Positions 44,186-53,233 of a stretch of DNA of 64,000 bases are shown piece after piece. The notes under the pieces were generated by a model that was not told where the DNA came from, ran no database searches, and worked only from the letters and a program-made list of their open reading frames with translations. Origin of the DNA: JAHEEL01 sp963700375 (GTDB lineage: Bacteria; Actinomycetota; Acidimicrobiia; Spongiisociales; UBA5794); assembly GCA_963700375.1 (NCBI GenBank), contig CAVOXF010000006.1, positions 124,001 to 188,000 on the forward strand, given 5' to 3'. Every line of letters begins with the position of its first letter. The stretch's first letter is position 1. The translations under genes and the position numbers were made by a program.

Positions 44186-44764
44186 GTGTTGGAGTTGTGC
44201 CAAGGTGCGGACGCTCCGGATGAGGGGATCCCGGCCGGTCACGATGAGACGGAACCAGGCCCGATTCTCGCCACGTTGCTGTCTTCGATCGATGTGACTC
44301 GGATATCGATGTGACTCGGATATCGGGGTGTGACCGGATCGTTGTGCCGCGTGCCCGTCAGCGTCTGGCGTCGCGCGACACGGCCCATCTGTGCGCCGTC
44401 ATGGCTGCCGTTGTCGACGCCCTCGACGGCGATGTCGACCCGGCGGGTTGTGAACCGGCCGCGGTCCGGGCTGCGTCGCACCTGACTCGCCGCTCGGCTG
44501 ATATCGAGGTCGGTATCGCCCTCGAACTCCGCACCCGCCTCCCGCAACTCCACGCCACGCTCGCTGTGGGTGATATCGACATGCGACGGGCCCGCACCTG
44601 CTCGACGGCACGACCCACCGGTCGGATCCCGTCGCTCGCCGGGTCGTCGACGAGATCGCCGACCAGGCGATCCAATACACGACCGGACCGGTACGGCCCC
44701 GTCATCGCAGACATCGCACGCAACGTCACAGAACAACACGTCGAAGACAGACTGGGACGCCCTG
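44186..44764 (+). pseudogene. DUF222 / HNH endonuclease-type (13E12 repeat) pseudogene
   Basis: GTG 44186 opens a frame ending ILATLLSSIDVTRIS, then a stop produced by a 17-bp tandem duplication at 44291-44324. Without the duplication it would continue SGCDRIVVPRARQRLASR, then LTRRSADIEVGIALELRTRL and LHATLAVGDIDMRRART, a DUF222 pattern. A second frame change near 44597 shifts the text to LLDGTTHRSDPVARRVVDEI. The HNH half is missing, and the remnant ends beside an IS481 fragment. DUF222-HNH proteins are an abundant mobile-like family in Actinobacteria. Confidence 0.8.
44291..44324. repeat. 17-bp exact tandem duplication
   Basis: The unit GATGTGACTCGGATATC occurs twice without gap (44291-44307, 44308-44324). 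It changes the frame of the DUF222 pseudogene and creates a TGA. Removing one copy restores an open frame across the conserved motif. Confidence 0.95.
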
Positions 44765-44987
44765 GGAAGAGTGGAGACTCTGGTCTCGAACAAACCCAGG
44801 GTGCTTCAGTATCGGTTCCACCGCGGCTACGCCGCCGTTCGCAAGATCCCCATCTCCGCCCGACGCGCTAGCAGGACGACCCGAAGCAATGCGCTCCACC
44901 AAGATCTTGCGCCCTTGAGGAGTCAACCGAGTGTTCGCGTGCACAACGAGCCCCCTGTGGTCGCGTGGTGCGTGCAAACACCGCACA
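44765..44987 (-). mobile_element. 5' remnant of an IS481-family insertion sequence
   Basis: On the minus strand, GTG 44944 begins VHANTRLTPQGRKILVERIA, the usual N terminus of IS481 transposases. After a frame change near 44873 it continues RRAEMGILRTAA, stop, PRWNRY, stop, STLGLFETR, which matches the IS481 helix-turn-helix region. The rest, including the DDE catalytic part, is absent. The probable left end of the element is near 44987 (TGTGCGG). The fragment is dead. Confidence 0.7.
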
Positions 44988-45059
44988 ACCAGGGACGCTC
45001 GCCTGATGCCACCATCACCGAGGTGGATGGACACCACGAATAGGGACTCGCTACCAGCC

Positions 45060-48000
45060 TCACATGTTCCGCCGGTAGCGCCCGCCCACGTCGTACAACG
45101 CGCGTGAGATCTGACCGATAGTGCAGTATTTCGCGGCCTCCATCAGAGCCTCGAATGTGTTGTCACCCCGGATGGCGGTTCGCCGCAGGTGGCTGAGAGC
45201 CACTTCGGCCGCGGCCGGGTCTCGATCGCGCACGGCCCGTGCGGCGTCGATCTGGCGGTGCTTGTCGTCGTCGGTCGATCGGATCACGGTGTCGGGAACC
45301 ACGAACGGCGAGCCTCCGCGCGACAGGAACGTGTTGACCCCGACGATGGGGAGTTCGCCGGAGGACTTCTTGCGCTCGTAGAGCAGCGACTCCTCCTGGA
45401 TCTTCGACCGCTGATACATGCGCTCCATGGCTCCGAGCACCCCGCCGCGGTCGGTGAGGCGATCGAACTCCGCGAGGACCGCTTCTTCGACGAGGTCGGT
45501 CAATTCCTCGATGATGAACGAGCCCTGCATCGGGTTCTCATTCCTGGCGAGGCCAAGTTCGCGATTGATGATGAGTTGGATCGCCAACGCACGGCGAACG
45601 GACTCCTCGGTCGGCGTGGTGATCGCCTCGTCGTACGCGTTGGTGTGGAGCGAGTTGCAGTTGTCGTAGACCGCGTACAACGCCTGGAGCGTGGTTCGGA
45701 TGTCGTTGAACGCGATCTCCTGCGCATGCAGCGAGCGCCCGGATGTCTGTATGTGGTATTTGAGCTTCTGGGAACGATCGGCAGCCCCGTACTTGTGTCG
45801 CATCGCCTTGGCCCAGATGCGCCGGGCGACCCGTCCGATCACCGCATACTCGGCGTCGACCCCGTTGGAGAAGAAGAACGAGAGGTGCGGGGCGAACGTA
45901 TCGATCTCCATTCCCCGCGAGAGGAAGTACTCCACGAACGTGAACCCGTTCGCCAGCGTGAACGCGAGTTGCGTGATCGGGTTCGCGCCGGCTTCTGCCA
46001 TGTGATAGCCGGAAATCGAGACCGAATAGAAGTTCCCGACCGAATGGTCGATGAAGTACTCCTGGATGTCGCCCTGCATCCGCAGCGCAAACTCCGTTGA
46101 GAAAATGCACGTGTTCTGGGCCTGATCCTCTTTGAGGATGTCCGCCTGGATCGTCCCACGTACGCCTGACTGAACATCGTCCTTGATGCGGGCATACACG
46201 TCCGCCGGCAGCACCTGGTCGCCCGTCATCCCGAGAAGCATGAGGCCGAGACCGTCGTTTCCGGGTGGCAAATCGCCGTTGTACCGCGGACGCGGGCGCC
46301 CCCGCCGGTCGAAGCGCTCCACCAGCGCCTGCTCTACGCCATCCTGCAGGCGATGTTCGACGATGTAGCGCTCACACTGCTGATCGATCGCTGCATTCAT
46401 GAAGAACGCGAGCATCATCGGGGCGGGCCCGTTGATCGTCATCGAGACCGACGTAGACGGATCGAGCAGATCGAATCCGGAGTAGAGCTTCTTCACGTCG
46501 TCGAGGGTGGCGACCGACACACCGGCGTTCCCGATCTTGCCGTAGATGTCGGGTCGTTGATCGGGGTCTTCCCCGTAGAGGGTGACCGAGTCGAAAGCCG
46601 TCGAGAGCCGGACTGCCGGCATGTCGCGCGACACATAGTGGAATCGCCGATTGGTCTGCTCCGGACCGCCCTCGCCGGCGAACATCCTGGTCGGGTCCTC
46701 CGCGGCCCGCTTGAACGGGAAGACGCCCGCGGTGAACGGGAACCGACCGGGTACGTTCTCCTGGAGGCCCCACCGCACGCGGTCGGCCCACCCAGCGATG
46801 CGGGGGTACGCGACCTTCGGAATGCGCGTACCGGACAGCGTCGTCGAAGCGGTCTCGACTTCGATCTCGACGTCGCGCACGTCGTACGTTGCGGTGTCGG
46901 CGGCGTATGCCTCGGCCGTCTCGTTCCAACCGGCGAGAACAGCAGCGGCGTCCTCATCGAGTGCGCCCAGTGCGTCCGACGCGGCGGCGCCGAGCAGCGC
47001 ATCGGTGGTGGCCTCCGCAACCACCGCATATGCCTGAGCCTCGGTCGCTCGGCCCATCTGGTGCTCAACCCTGGTGTTGTAGGCCCGGATTGTCTCGCTG
47101 ATCTCTGATAGATAGCGCACTCGATCCCCGGGTATGACAGGCTTCTCGCCCCCATGATCGGTTGGCAGGTCGATCGTCGAGACGAACCGCCCGGGAGCGA
47201 GTCGGTCGAGGCGATCCATCAGCGCCCGGTAGAGGCGGTTGGTGCCCGCATCGTTGAAGTGAGATGCCACGGTTGCGTAGATCGGAAGGTCCTCATCGGC
47301 AACGTCGAAGAGTTTGTGGTTGCGCCGGTACTGCTTGCGCACGTCGCGGACTGCGTCGTCGGCCCCGCGTCGGTCCGCCTTGTTGACGACGACGAGGTCG
47401 GCGAAGTCGAGCATGTCGACCTTCTCGAGTTGGCTCGCCGCGCCGTACTCGGGCGTCATCACGTACAGCGAGAGATCCGAGTGGTCGACGATCTCGGTGT
47501 CGGCCTGGCCGATCCCGGACGTCTCGAGAATCACGAGGTCGAAGCCTGCCGCCTTGGCGAGGTCCACGGTCGACGCCACATGAGGCGACAGCGCAAGGTT
47601 CGCCTGGCGCGTCGCAAGCGATCGCATGAACACCCTGGGATCCGAGACCGAGTTCATCCTGATGCGATCTCCAAGCAGGGCGCCGCCGGACCGCCGCCGG
47701 GAGGGGTCGACCGAGATGATCGCCAGCGTCCGCTCGGGGAAGTCGGCGAGGAACCGCACGACGACCTCGTCGATCAGCGATGACTTACCCGCCCCGCCCG
47801 TCCCGGTCATGCCGACCACAGGCGTCGGCCGGTCGGCCGCTGCCGCGCGTGCGGCGAGCGCCAGTTCGCCGTTCGCCTCTTGCTCAACACCCGAGATCAT
47901 GCGGCCGAGCAATCGGGGACTCGCCGTGGTCAGCTCGGACGGATCGAGCGGCCGACCGTCGACCACCGGGAAATCCGAACGCTCGAGCAGGTCGTCGATC

Positions 48001-48392
48001 ATGCCCTGGAGTCCGAGTTCGCGGCCGTCGTCGGGCGTGTAGATGCGCTCGATCCCGGATCGCTGCAGCTCGGCGGATTCCTCGGGGAGGATTGTGCCCC
48101 CGCCGCCGCCGAAGATCTTGACATGGGTGGCACCTGCGTCGTCGAGCAGGCGGCGCACGTACCGGAAGAACTCCATGTGGCCGCCCTGATACGACGTGAT
48201 TGCCACCGCCTGTGCATCTTCTTCCACGGCTGCGATGGCGATTTCGGCGGCCGATCGGTCGTGGCCGAGGTGGATGATCTCGGCTCCCGTCGCCTGGAGG
48301 ATGCGTCGCATGATGTTGATAGCGGCATCGTGCCCGTCGAAGAGCGAGGTAGCGGTCACGATGCGAACGTGATAGCGCGGTTCGTACGGCAC
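45060..48392 (-). CDS. icmF: Fused B12-dependent acyl-CoA mutase with MeaI-type GTPase (IcmF)
   Basis: IcmF combines, in order, a B12-binding domain (about 8-140; DGHDAAINIM with the cobalt-ligand His), a G-protein chaperone domain (about 195-420; GMTGTGGAGKSSLI, then NKADRRG) and the acyl-CoA mutase barrel (about 540-1110; FAGEGGPEQTNRRFHY, SISGYHMAEAGANPIT). It isomerises isobutyryl-CoA and n-butyryl-CoA or related acyl-CoAs with adenosylcobalamin. GTG 48392 gives 1,110 residues, close to the family's 1,070-1,100. Substrate choice depends on a few active-site residues that I did not align. Upstream it is divergent from a peptide-ligase-like gene, with only 66 bp between. Confidence 0.95.
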   Translation of the reverse strand: MPYEPRYHVRIVTATSLFDGHDAAINIMRRILQATGAEIIHLGHDRSAAEIAIAAVEEDAQAVAITSYQGGHMEFFRYVRRLLDDAGATHVKIFGGGGGTILPEESAELQRSGIERIYTPDDGRELGLQGMIDDLLERSDFPVVDGRPLDPSELTTASPRLLGRMISGVEQEANGELALAARAAAADRPTPVVGMTGTGGAGKSSLIDEVVVRFLADFPERTLAIISVDPSRRRSGGALLGDRIRMNSVSDPRVFMRSLATRQANLALSPHVASTVDLAKAAGFDLVILETSGIGQADTEIVDHSDLSLYVMTPEYGAASQLEKVDMLDFADLVVVNKADRRGADDAVRDVRKQYRRNHKLFDVADEDLPIYATVASHFNDAGTNRLYRALMDRLDRLAPGRFVSTIDLPTDHGGEKPVIPGDRVRYLSEISETIRAYNTRVEHQMGRATEAQAYAVVAEATTDALLGAAASDALGALDEDAAAVLAGWNETAEAYAADTATYDVRDVEIEVETASTTLSGTRIPKVAYPRIAGWADRVRWGLQENVPGRFPFTAGVFPFKRAAEDPTRMFAGEGGPEQTNRRFHYVSRDMPAVRLSTAFDSVTLYGEDPDQRPDIYGKIGNAGVSVATLDDVKKLYSGFDLLDPSTSVSMTINGPAPMMLAFFMNAAIDQQCERYIVEHRLQDGVEQALVERFDRRGRPRPRYNGDLPPGNDGLGLMLLGMTGDQVLPADVYARIKDDVQSGVRGTIQADILKEDQAQNTCIFSTEFALRMQGDIQEYFIDHSVGNFYSVSISGYHMAEAGANPITQLAFTLANGFTFVEYFLSRGMEIDTFAPHLSFFFSNGVDAEYAVIGRVARRIWAKAMRHKYGAADRSQKLKYHIQTSGRSLHAQEIAFNDIRTTLQALYAVYDNCNSLHTNAYDEAITTPTEESVRRALAIQLIINRELGLARNENPMQGSFIIEELTDLVEEAVLAEFDRLTDRGGVLGAMERMYQRSKIQEESLLYERKKSSGELPIVGVNTFLSRGGSPFVVPDTVIRSTDDDKHRQIDAARAVRDRDPAAAEVALSHLRRTAIRGDNTFEALMEAAKYCTIGQISRALYDVGGRYRRNM

Positions 48393-48458
48393 GCTCCCAG
48401 GATACGTCGTCGACACCGGCTCAACCGCGATCCGTACATCCGCGTAGGCTTTGCCGGG

Positions 48459-50009
48459 ATGGCGCACACCGAAGACGAACCTCACGGTCTCGTACCGATC
48501 CCGGGTTCGGAGGCGGAGCGGATCTGCTTCCACGAACTGCAGCGCCGGCTCGTCCCGCTCGTCACGACGACCTTCCCCGACCGGATGGCGGAGCGAACGG
48601 TGGTGGTCATCCCCTCGCTCAGCCTCGACCGGGATCAACTGCACCGGATCGACGGCATCGTCCACTACGAAGAGCGCATGCTTTGCCTGCTCATGCTGTT
48701 GCGCATGCCGCGGACCCGGATCGTCTACGTGACGAGCCGCTCGATCGCCCCGACGATCGTCGACTACTACCTCCACCTGTTGCCCGGTGTGCCGGCCCAC
48801 CACGCCCGCAACCGGATGACGCTGTTGTCGTGCGATGACGGTTCACCCGAGCCTCTGAGTCGGAAGATCCTCAGGCGACCGCGTCTGCTCGAGCGGATCC
48901 GGGAGGCGATCCCGAATCCGGTGACGGCGCACATGACGTGCTTCAACTCGACCCCGCTCGAGCGGACACTCGCGGTCCAGCTCGGAATCCCGATGTACGC
49001 GAACGACCCTGACCGGCGCTGGCTCGGAGGGAAGAACGGCAGCAAGGCTGTGCTCGCTGCTGCGGGCATCACCATGCCGAGAGCGATCACTGATGTGCGA
49101 GACGTCGACGACGTTGTGCACGCATTTGTCGAACTGCGTGCCGAGGATCCTTCACTCCGGCGTGCCGTGCTGAAGCTGGATGAGGGGTTCTCGGGAGAGG
49201 GCAACGCCATGTTCGACTTCGCCGGTGCCCCCCCAACGGGCCTCGTCGCCTGGACGCGCGAACAGCTCGAGCACCGGCTGTCCCCCATCGCGAACGGTCT
49301 GACGGTCCACCGATTCCTTGAGAAGATCGGGGAGATGACCGGGATCGTCGAGGCGATGATCGAATCGCCCGTAGTCCGGTCACCCTCCGTGCAATGCCGC
49401 ATTGATCCGCTCGGCAGAGTCGAGGCCATTTCCACTCACGAGCAGGTTCTCGGCGGCGCCACGGGCCAGGTGTACGAGGGCTGCTCGTTCCCTTCCGACG
49501 CGGCCTACCGCCTCGATCTCCAGGCAGCCGGCCTCCAGGTCGGCGAAGAACTGGTGAAGCGGGGCGCCCTCGGCCGCTTCAGCGTCGACTTCGTCTCGAT
49601 CCCGACCGGCCAGGGTTGGGATCACTTCGCGCTCGAGATCAACCTGAGAAAGGGCGGAACGACGCTTCCGTCGCTCGTCCTCCAGTTCCTCACCGACGGG
49701 TCATACGACCTGGGCACCGGCACGTATCGATCGGCGTTCGGCAGCGAGCTGTGCTACTACGCCAGCGACAACGTCCAGTCGGATCGATTCCGCGGGCTGC
49801 TTCCCGAAGACGTCTTCGACATCACCGTGTGCGAGGGCTTGCATTTCGACCAGGCGAGGCAGTCGGGGACGGTATTCCACATCGTGGGCGCCGTCTCGGA
49901 ATACGGCAAGCTCGGGATGGTGAGCATCGCGGACTCGCCGTCCGCAGCGAGGGCGATTCATGACCGCACGATCGAATCCCTCGATCGGGCCGTATCCGGA
50001 TCAGGGTGA
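48459..50009 (+). CDS. ATP-grasp enzyme related to PGM1-type peptide ligase
   Basis: The 516-residue protein has a pre-ATP-grasp domain, an ATP-grasp core (about 170-400, LGGKNGSKAVLAAAGITMPR and RRAVLKLDEGFSGEGNAMFD) and a C-terminal part with LEINLRKGGTTLPSLVLQFL and GTVFHIVGAVSEYGKLGMVS. This matches the peptide ligases related to PGM1 of pheganomycin synthesis, which link an N-terminal nonproteinogenic unit to a peptide. The natural substrate here is unknown, and no precursor peptide gene is seen. ATG 48459 has no good ribosome binding site. Its 3' end overlaps rimM by 9 bases, convergently. Confidence 0.78.
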   Translation: MAHTEDEPHGLVPIPGSEAERICFHELQRRLVPLVTTTFPDRMAERTVVVIPSLSLDRDQLHRIDGIVHYEERMLCLLMLLRMPRTRIVYVTSRSIAPTIVDYYLHLLPGVPAHHARNRMTLLSCDDGSPEPLSRKILRRPRLLERIREAIPNPVTAHMTCFNSTPLERTLAVQLGIPMYANDPDRRWLGGKNGSKAVLAAAGITMPRAITDVRDVDDVVHAFVELRAEDPSLRRAVLKLDEGFSGEGNAMFDFAGAPPTGLVAWTREQLEHRLSPIANGLTVHRFLEKIGEMTGIVEAMIESPVVRSPSVQCRIDPLGRVEAISTHEQVLGGATGQVYEGCSFPSDAAYRLDLQAAGLQVGEELVKRGALGRFSVDFVSIPTGQGWDHFALEINLRKGGTTLPSLVLQFLTDGSYDLGTGTYRSAFGSELCYYASDNVQSDRFRGLLPEDVFDITVCEGLHFDQARQSGTVFHIVGAVSEYGKLGMVSIADSPSAARAIHDRTIESLDRAVSGSG

Positions 50010-50510
50010 TTCGAACAGGCCGTCGGGTGGTGTGAGGACGATCGTTCTCCCAGCGAGATCGATCTCCGGGACGATGGGATCAACGAACGGGACTTCGACC
50101 CGCTCGGAGTCGGTGACGATGACGAGGCGATCCTGGGCGGCCCCGAACACCACTTCGTCAACTACACCGATGCGAGTGCCGTCATGGTCAACCGCCGTGC
50201 AACCGATGAGATCCTCTACCCAGAACTCGCCATCTTCGAGTTCGCGCCGGTCACCGGGGTCGATGGCGAACGACCTACCGCGCAAGGCTTCTGCCCCGCT
50301 CCGATCGGAGACCTCGTCGAAGCGAACAAGGAGGTCGTCGCGATAGGGCGCTGCCTCGGCCACGGTGAACACCTGGGGAGGCGTGCCGTCGCTCTCGAAG
50401 TGTGCCCCGGGCACCCAGCGGCGCGCTGGGTCATCGGTGAGCGGGCGCACGACAACCGCTCCGTTGATGCCGTGGGCGCGACGCACGTAGCCGACGAGAA
50501 TCGATTCCAC
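50001..50510 (-). CDS. rimM: Ribosome maturation factor
   Basis: RimM assists 30S head assembly by binding S19. From GTG 50510 the 169 residues show VGYVRRAHGINGAVVVRPLT and a C-terminal PRC-barrel with DGEFWVEDLIGCTAVDHDG and VEVPFVDPIVPEIDL. It starts just after the khpA stop and is the last gene of ffh-rpsP-khpA-rimM. Confidence 0.94.
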   Translation of the reverse strand: MESILVGYVRRAHGINGAVVVRPLTDDPARRWVPGAHFESDGTPPQVFTVAEAAPYRDDLLVRFDEVSDRSGAEALRGRSFAIDPGDRRELEDGEFWVEDLIGCTAVDHDGTRIGVVDEVVFGAAQDRLVIVTDSERVEVPFVDPIVPEIDLAGRTIVLTPPDGLFESP

Positions 50511-50511
50511 T

Positions 50512-50763
50512 TCAGTCGAGGAAGTCGACCTCGACGGAAACACCCTCTTCATCGCCGGCGACCGAGGCAACCGAGCGGATCGCACGGGCGACCCGTCCGC
50601 GGCGGCCAATCACGCGACCCATGTCGGACTTGGCGGTCCGAACTTCGGCGACGATCGCATCGTCGCCGTCCTGAACGATCTCAACCTTGACGGAGTCGGG
50701 ATCGTCCACGATCTGGGTGACGACATAGGTCACAACGTTCTCGACAATGCTGCCAGCACTCAT
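50512..50763 (-). CDS. khpA: KH-domain RNA-binding protein
   Basis: The 83-residue single KH domain has the GxxG loop in MGRVIGRRGRVARAIRSV. KhpA proteins bind RNA together with KhpB in several bacteria. It lies between rpsP and rimM, the conserved position. It overlaps the rpsP end by 4 bases. Confidence 0.93.
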   Translation of the reverse strand: MSAGSIVENVVTYVVTQIVDDPDSVKVEIVQDGDDAIVAEVRTAKSDMGRVIGRRGRVARAIRSVASVAGDEEGVSVEVDFLD

Positions 50764-51218
50764 GATTCGTCCGTTTCGGTGGTGTCGGCGTCTTCGGTCG
50801 TTGGTTCGACAATGATCTCTACCGTCTCATCGGTCGTCTCTTCGGCGGCCTCGGCGGCCGCTTCCTGAATCTCGTCGAGCATCACCGGTGCAACGTCCGC
50901 CACGTCAACCTTCTTGGTCGACTTCTTGGGGGAATCGTCAACGATGTGAATGTCACCCCTGGCGACCTTGAACTCAGTCCATGCCCCGGAGATCTCGAGG
51001 AGCTTCTTGGCCCGGTCGGTCGGCTGCGCACCCCGCTGGAGCCAGGCCACCGCGCGGGCGTTGTCTATCTCGATGAGTGAGGGGTCTTGACGGGGGTCGT
51101 AGAAGCCGACCTGCTCGATGTATTCCGCGTCTCGCTGCTTGCGTGAATCCATCACCACGACGCGATACGAGGGCTGCTTCTTCTTACCCATCCGCGTCAG
51201 GCGGATCTTCACCGGCAT
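50760..51218 (-). CDS. rpsP: 30S ribosomal protein S16
   Basis: S16 binds the 5' domain of 16S rRNA. PVKIRLTRMGKKKQPSYRVV and QVGFYDPRQDPS are diagnostic. The conserved body is about 90 residues. A further 60 residues are Glu-, Thr- and Asp-rich (EAAAEAAEETTDETVEIIV), as in some Actinobacteria. It overlaps khpA by 4 bases and follows ffh. Confidence 0.95.
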   Translation of the reverse strand: MPVKIRLTRMGKKKQPSYRVVVMDSRKQRDAEYIEQVGFYDPRQDPSLIEIDNARAVAWLQRGAQPTDRAKKLLEISGAWTEFKVARGDIHIVDDSPKKSTKKVDVADVAPVMLDEIQEAAAEAAEETTDETVEIIVEPTTEDADTTETDES

Positions 51219-51220
51219 GT

Positions 51221-52561
51221 CTACCTCTTCTTCTTGCGGCCCATCGCCGGCATCGCAAGCCCGGGAATGGGACTCTTGCCTCCGGCGAACGCCTTCATCA
51301 TCTTCTGTGTCTCGGAGAACTGCTTCAACAACACGTTGACGTCCTGCGGTCGCGTCCCCGAACCCGTTGCGATGCGGCGTTTGCGGCTCCCATTGATGGT
51401 CTTGGGTTCCCGACGCTCCGCGGGGGTCATCGACCGGATGATGGCCTCGACGCGTGCGAGTTGACGGTCGTCGATCTCGACGTCGCGCAATGCCGATCCG
51501 GCGCCCGGCAGCATACCAACCAGCTGCTGCAATGGCCCCATCTTCTTGATCTGCTGGAACTGCTGGAGGAAGTCTTCGAGGTTGAACGTCGAGTCGAGGA
51601 GCTTGGCGGCGGCCGCTTCGGCCTCCTTCTCGTCGAATACCAGCTCGGCCTTCTCGATCAGCGAGAGCACGTCGCCCATGCCCAAAATGCGCGACGCCAT
51701 GCGATCCGGGTAGAAGACATCGAGTTCATCGATGCCTTCCCCGATTCCAACGAACTTGATCGGTTGTCCGGTCACCTCGCGAGCCGAGATCGCCGCACCG
51801 CCGCGGGCGTCGCCGTCGAGTTTCGTCAGGACGAGGCCGGTGAGTGCTGTGTACTCCAGGAAGCCGTTCGCCACGTTCACCGCTTCTTGGCCCGTCATAG
51901 CGTCGAGCACGAGCAGCACTTCGTTGGGATTGGCCACCTTGCGGACGGCAGCGAGCTCCTTCATCAGATCCTGATCCACCTGGAGACGACCGGCGGTATC
52001 GATGATCACGACGTTGGCGCCTTCGGTTCTGGCCTGCTTGAGCGCCGCTTTGACGAGGCGCTGCACTCTGGTCCCGCGGTCGGCGTAGACCGGAACGCCG
52101 ATTCGCTTCCCGAGAGTTTCAAGCTGGTCGATTGCCGCAGGCCGTTGCAGGTCGGCGGCGACGAGCATCGGGCGTTTCCCCTTGCCCTTCAAGTGCTTCG
52201 CGAGTTTTGCCGCGGTGGTGGTCTTGCCGGAGCCCTGGAGCCCGACCATCAGGATCACAAGCGGAGGGGCAGCGGGACGGACGAGCGGCACCGCCTCGGC
52301 ACCGAGCGTCACGATCAGTTCCTCGTGAACGATCTTGATGACCTGCTGACCGGGTGTGAGGCTCTTGGTGACCTCGGAACCGATTGCGCGTTCCTTGACG
52401 CGGGCCAACATCGACTTGACCACGGAAACGTTGACATCGGCCTCGAGGAGGGCGATCCGAACCTCGCGCAGCGCATCGTTGACATCGGATTCCGTTAGGC
52501 GTCCCTTCCCGCGCAACTGCGAGAACGCGCTGTTCAGCCGACTGGAGAGAGAATCGAACAT
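51221..52561 (-). CDS. ffh: Signal recognition particle protein Ffh
   Basis: Ffh binds signal sequences and 4.5S RNA and delivers ribosomes to FtsY. The N domain is helical, the G domain has MVGLQGSGKTTTAAKLAKHL and DTAGRLQVDQDLM, and the Met-rich M domain is at the C terminus (GSGTRPQDVNVLLKQFSETQ, KMMKAFAGG). 446 residues is normal for Actinobacteria. Confidence 0.97.
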   Translation of the reverse strand: MFDSLSSRLNSAFSQLRGKGRLTESDVNDALREVRIALLEADVNVSVVKSMLARVKERAIGSEVTKSLTPGQQVIKIVHEELIVTLGAEAVPLVRPAAPPLVILMVGLQGSGKTTTAAKLAKHLKGKGKRPMLVAADLQRPAAIDQLETLGKRIGVPVYADRGTRVQRLVKAALKQARTEGANVVIIDTAGRLQVDQDLMKELAAVRKVANPNEVLLVLDAMTGQEAVNVANGFLEYTALTGLVLTKLDGDARGGAAISAREVTGQPIKFVGIGEGIDELDVFYPDRMASRILGMGDVLSLIEKAELVFDEKEAEAAAAKLLDSTFNLEDFLQQFQQIKKMGPLQQLVGMLPGAGSALRDVEIDDRQLARVEAIIRSMTPAERREPKTINGSRKRRIATGSGTRPQDVNVLLKQFSETQKMMKAFAGGKSPIPGLAMPAMGRKKKR

Positions 52562-52615
52562 CGACCGTGGAGTCTACGGCTCGCCGCGGGACACATGATC
52601 TGCGAGACTCGGGGT

Positions 52616-53233
52616 ATGAATCTCACAGTTATCGATCATCCCCTGGCTCGGCACTATCTCACCGTCCTTCGGGACCGCTCGACATCACCCGAGGCGTTCC
52701 GCGCGGCGGCACGCGGGCTGACGTACTGCCTCGTGCTCGAAGCGACCAAGCGACTCCCGCTTTCGGAGATCGAAGTCGAGACGCCGATGGAGACCACGAC
52801 CGGGTATCACGTTCACGATGTCGTCGCCGTTGCCGTCCTCCGCGCGGGCCTTGGAATGCTCGACGCGGTCCTCGACATGATTCCCGGCTGCAAGGTCGGG
52901 TTCGCCGGAGTGCAGCGTGATGAAGAGACGGCGCTGCCACAGGAGTACTACGCCCGCCTCCCCGACCTGTCAGACGCGTCCGTATTCATCCTCGAACCGA
53001 TGCTCGCCACCGGCGGTTCGTTGTCGTGGGCCGTCGACAAGGTCAAGTCATCCGGTGCCAGGGACATCACGGCCTTGTGTGTGGTTACGGCCCCGGATGG
53101 CGTGCGGAGGATGTACGACGATCACCCCGATGTCCACGTGATCGCGGCGGCCTTCGACCGCGAACTGAACGATCGGGCCTACATCGTGCCGGGGCTCGGC
53201 GACATGGGTGACCGGCTCTTCGGGACGCTGTGA
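52616..53233 (+). CDS. upp: Uracil phosphoribosyltransferase
   Basis: Upp converts uracil and PRPP to UMP. From ATG 52616 the 205 residues carry AVAVLRAGLGMLDAVLDMIP and the PRPP loop VFILEPMLATGGSLSWAVD. The C-terminal uracil site is AYIVPGLGDMGDRLFGT. It is the first gene of a five-gene salvage operon in which each start overlaps the stop before it. Confidence 0.95.
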   Translation: MNLTVIDHPLARHYLTVLRDRSTSPEAFRAAARGLTYCLVLEATKRLPLSEIEVETPMETTTGYHVHDVVAVAVLRAGLGMLDAVLDMIPGCKVGFAGVQRDEETALPQEYYARLPDLSDASVFILEPMLATGGSLSWAVDKVKSSGARDITALCVVTAPDGVRRMYDDHPDVHVIAAAFDRELNDRAYIVPGLGDMGDRLFGTL

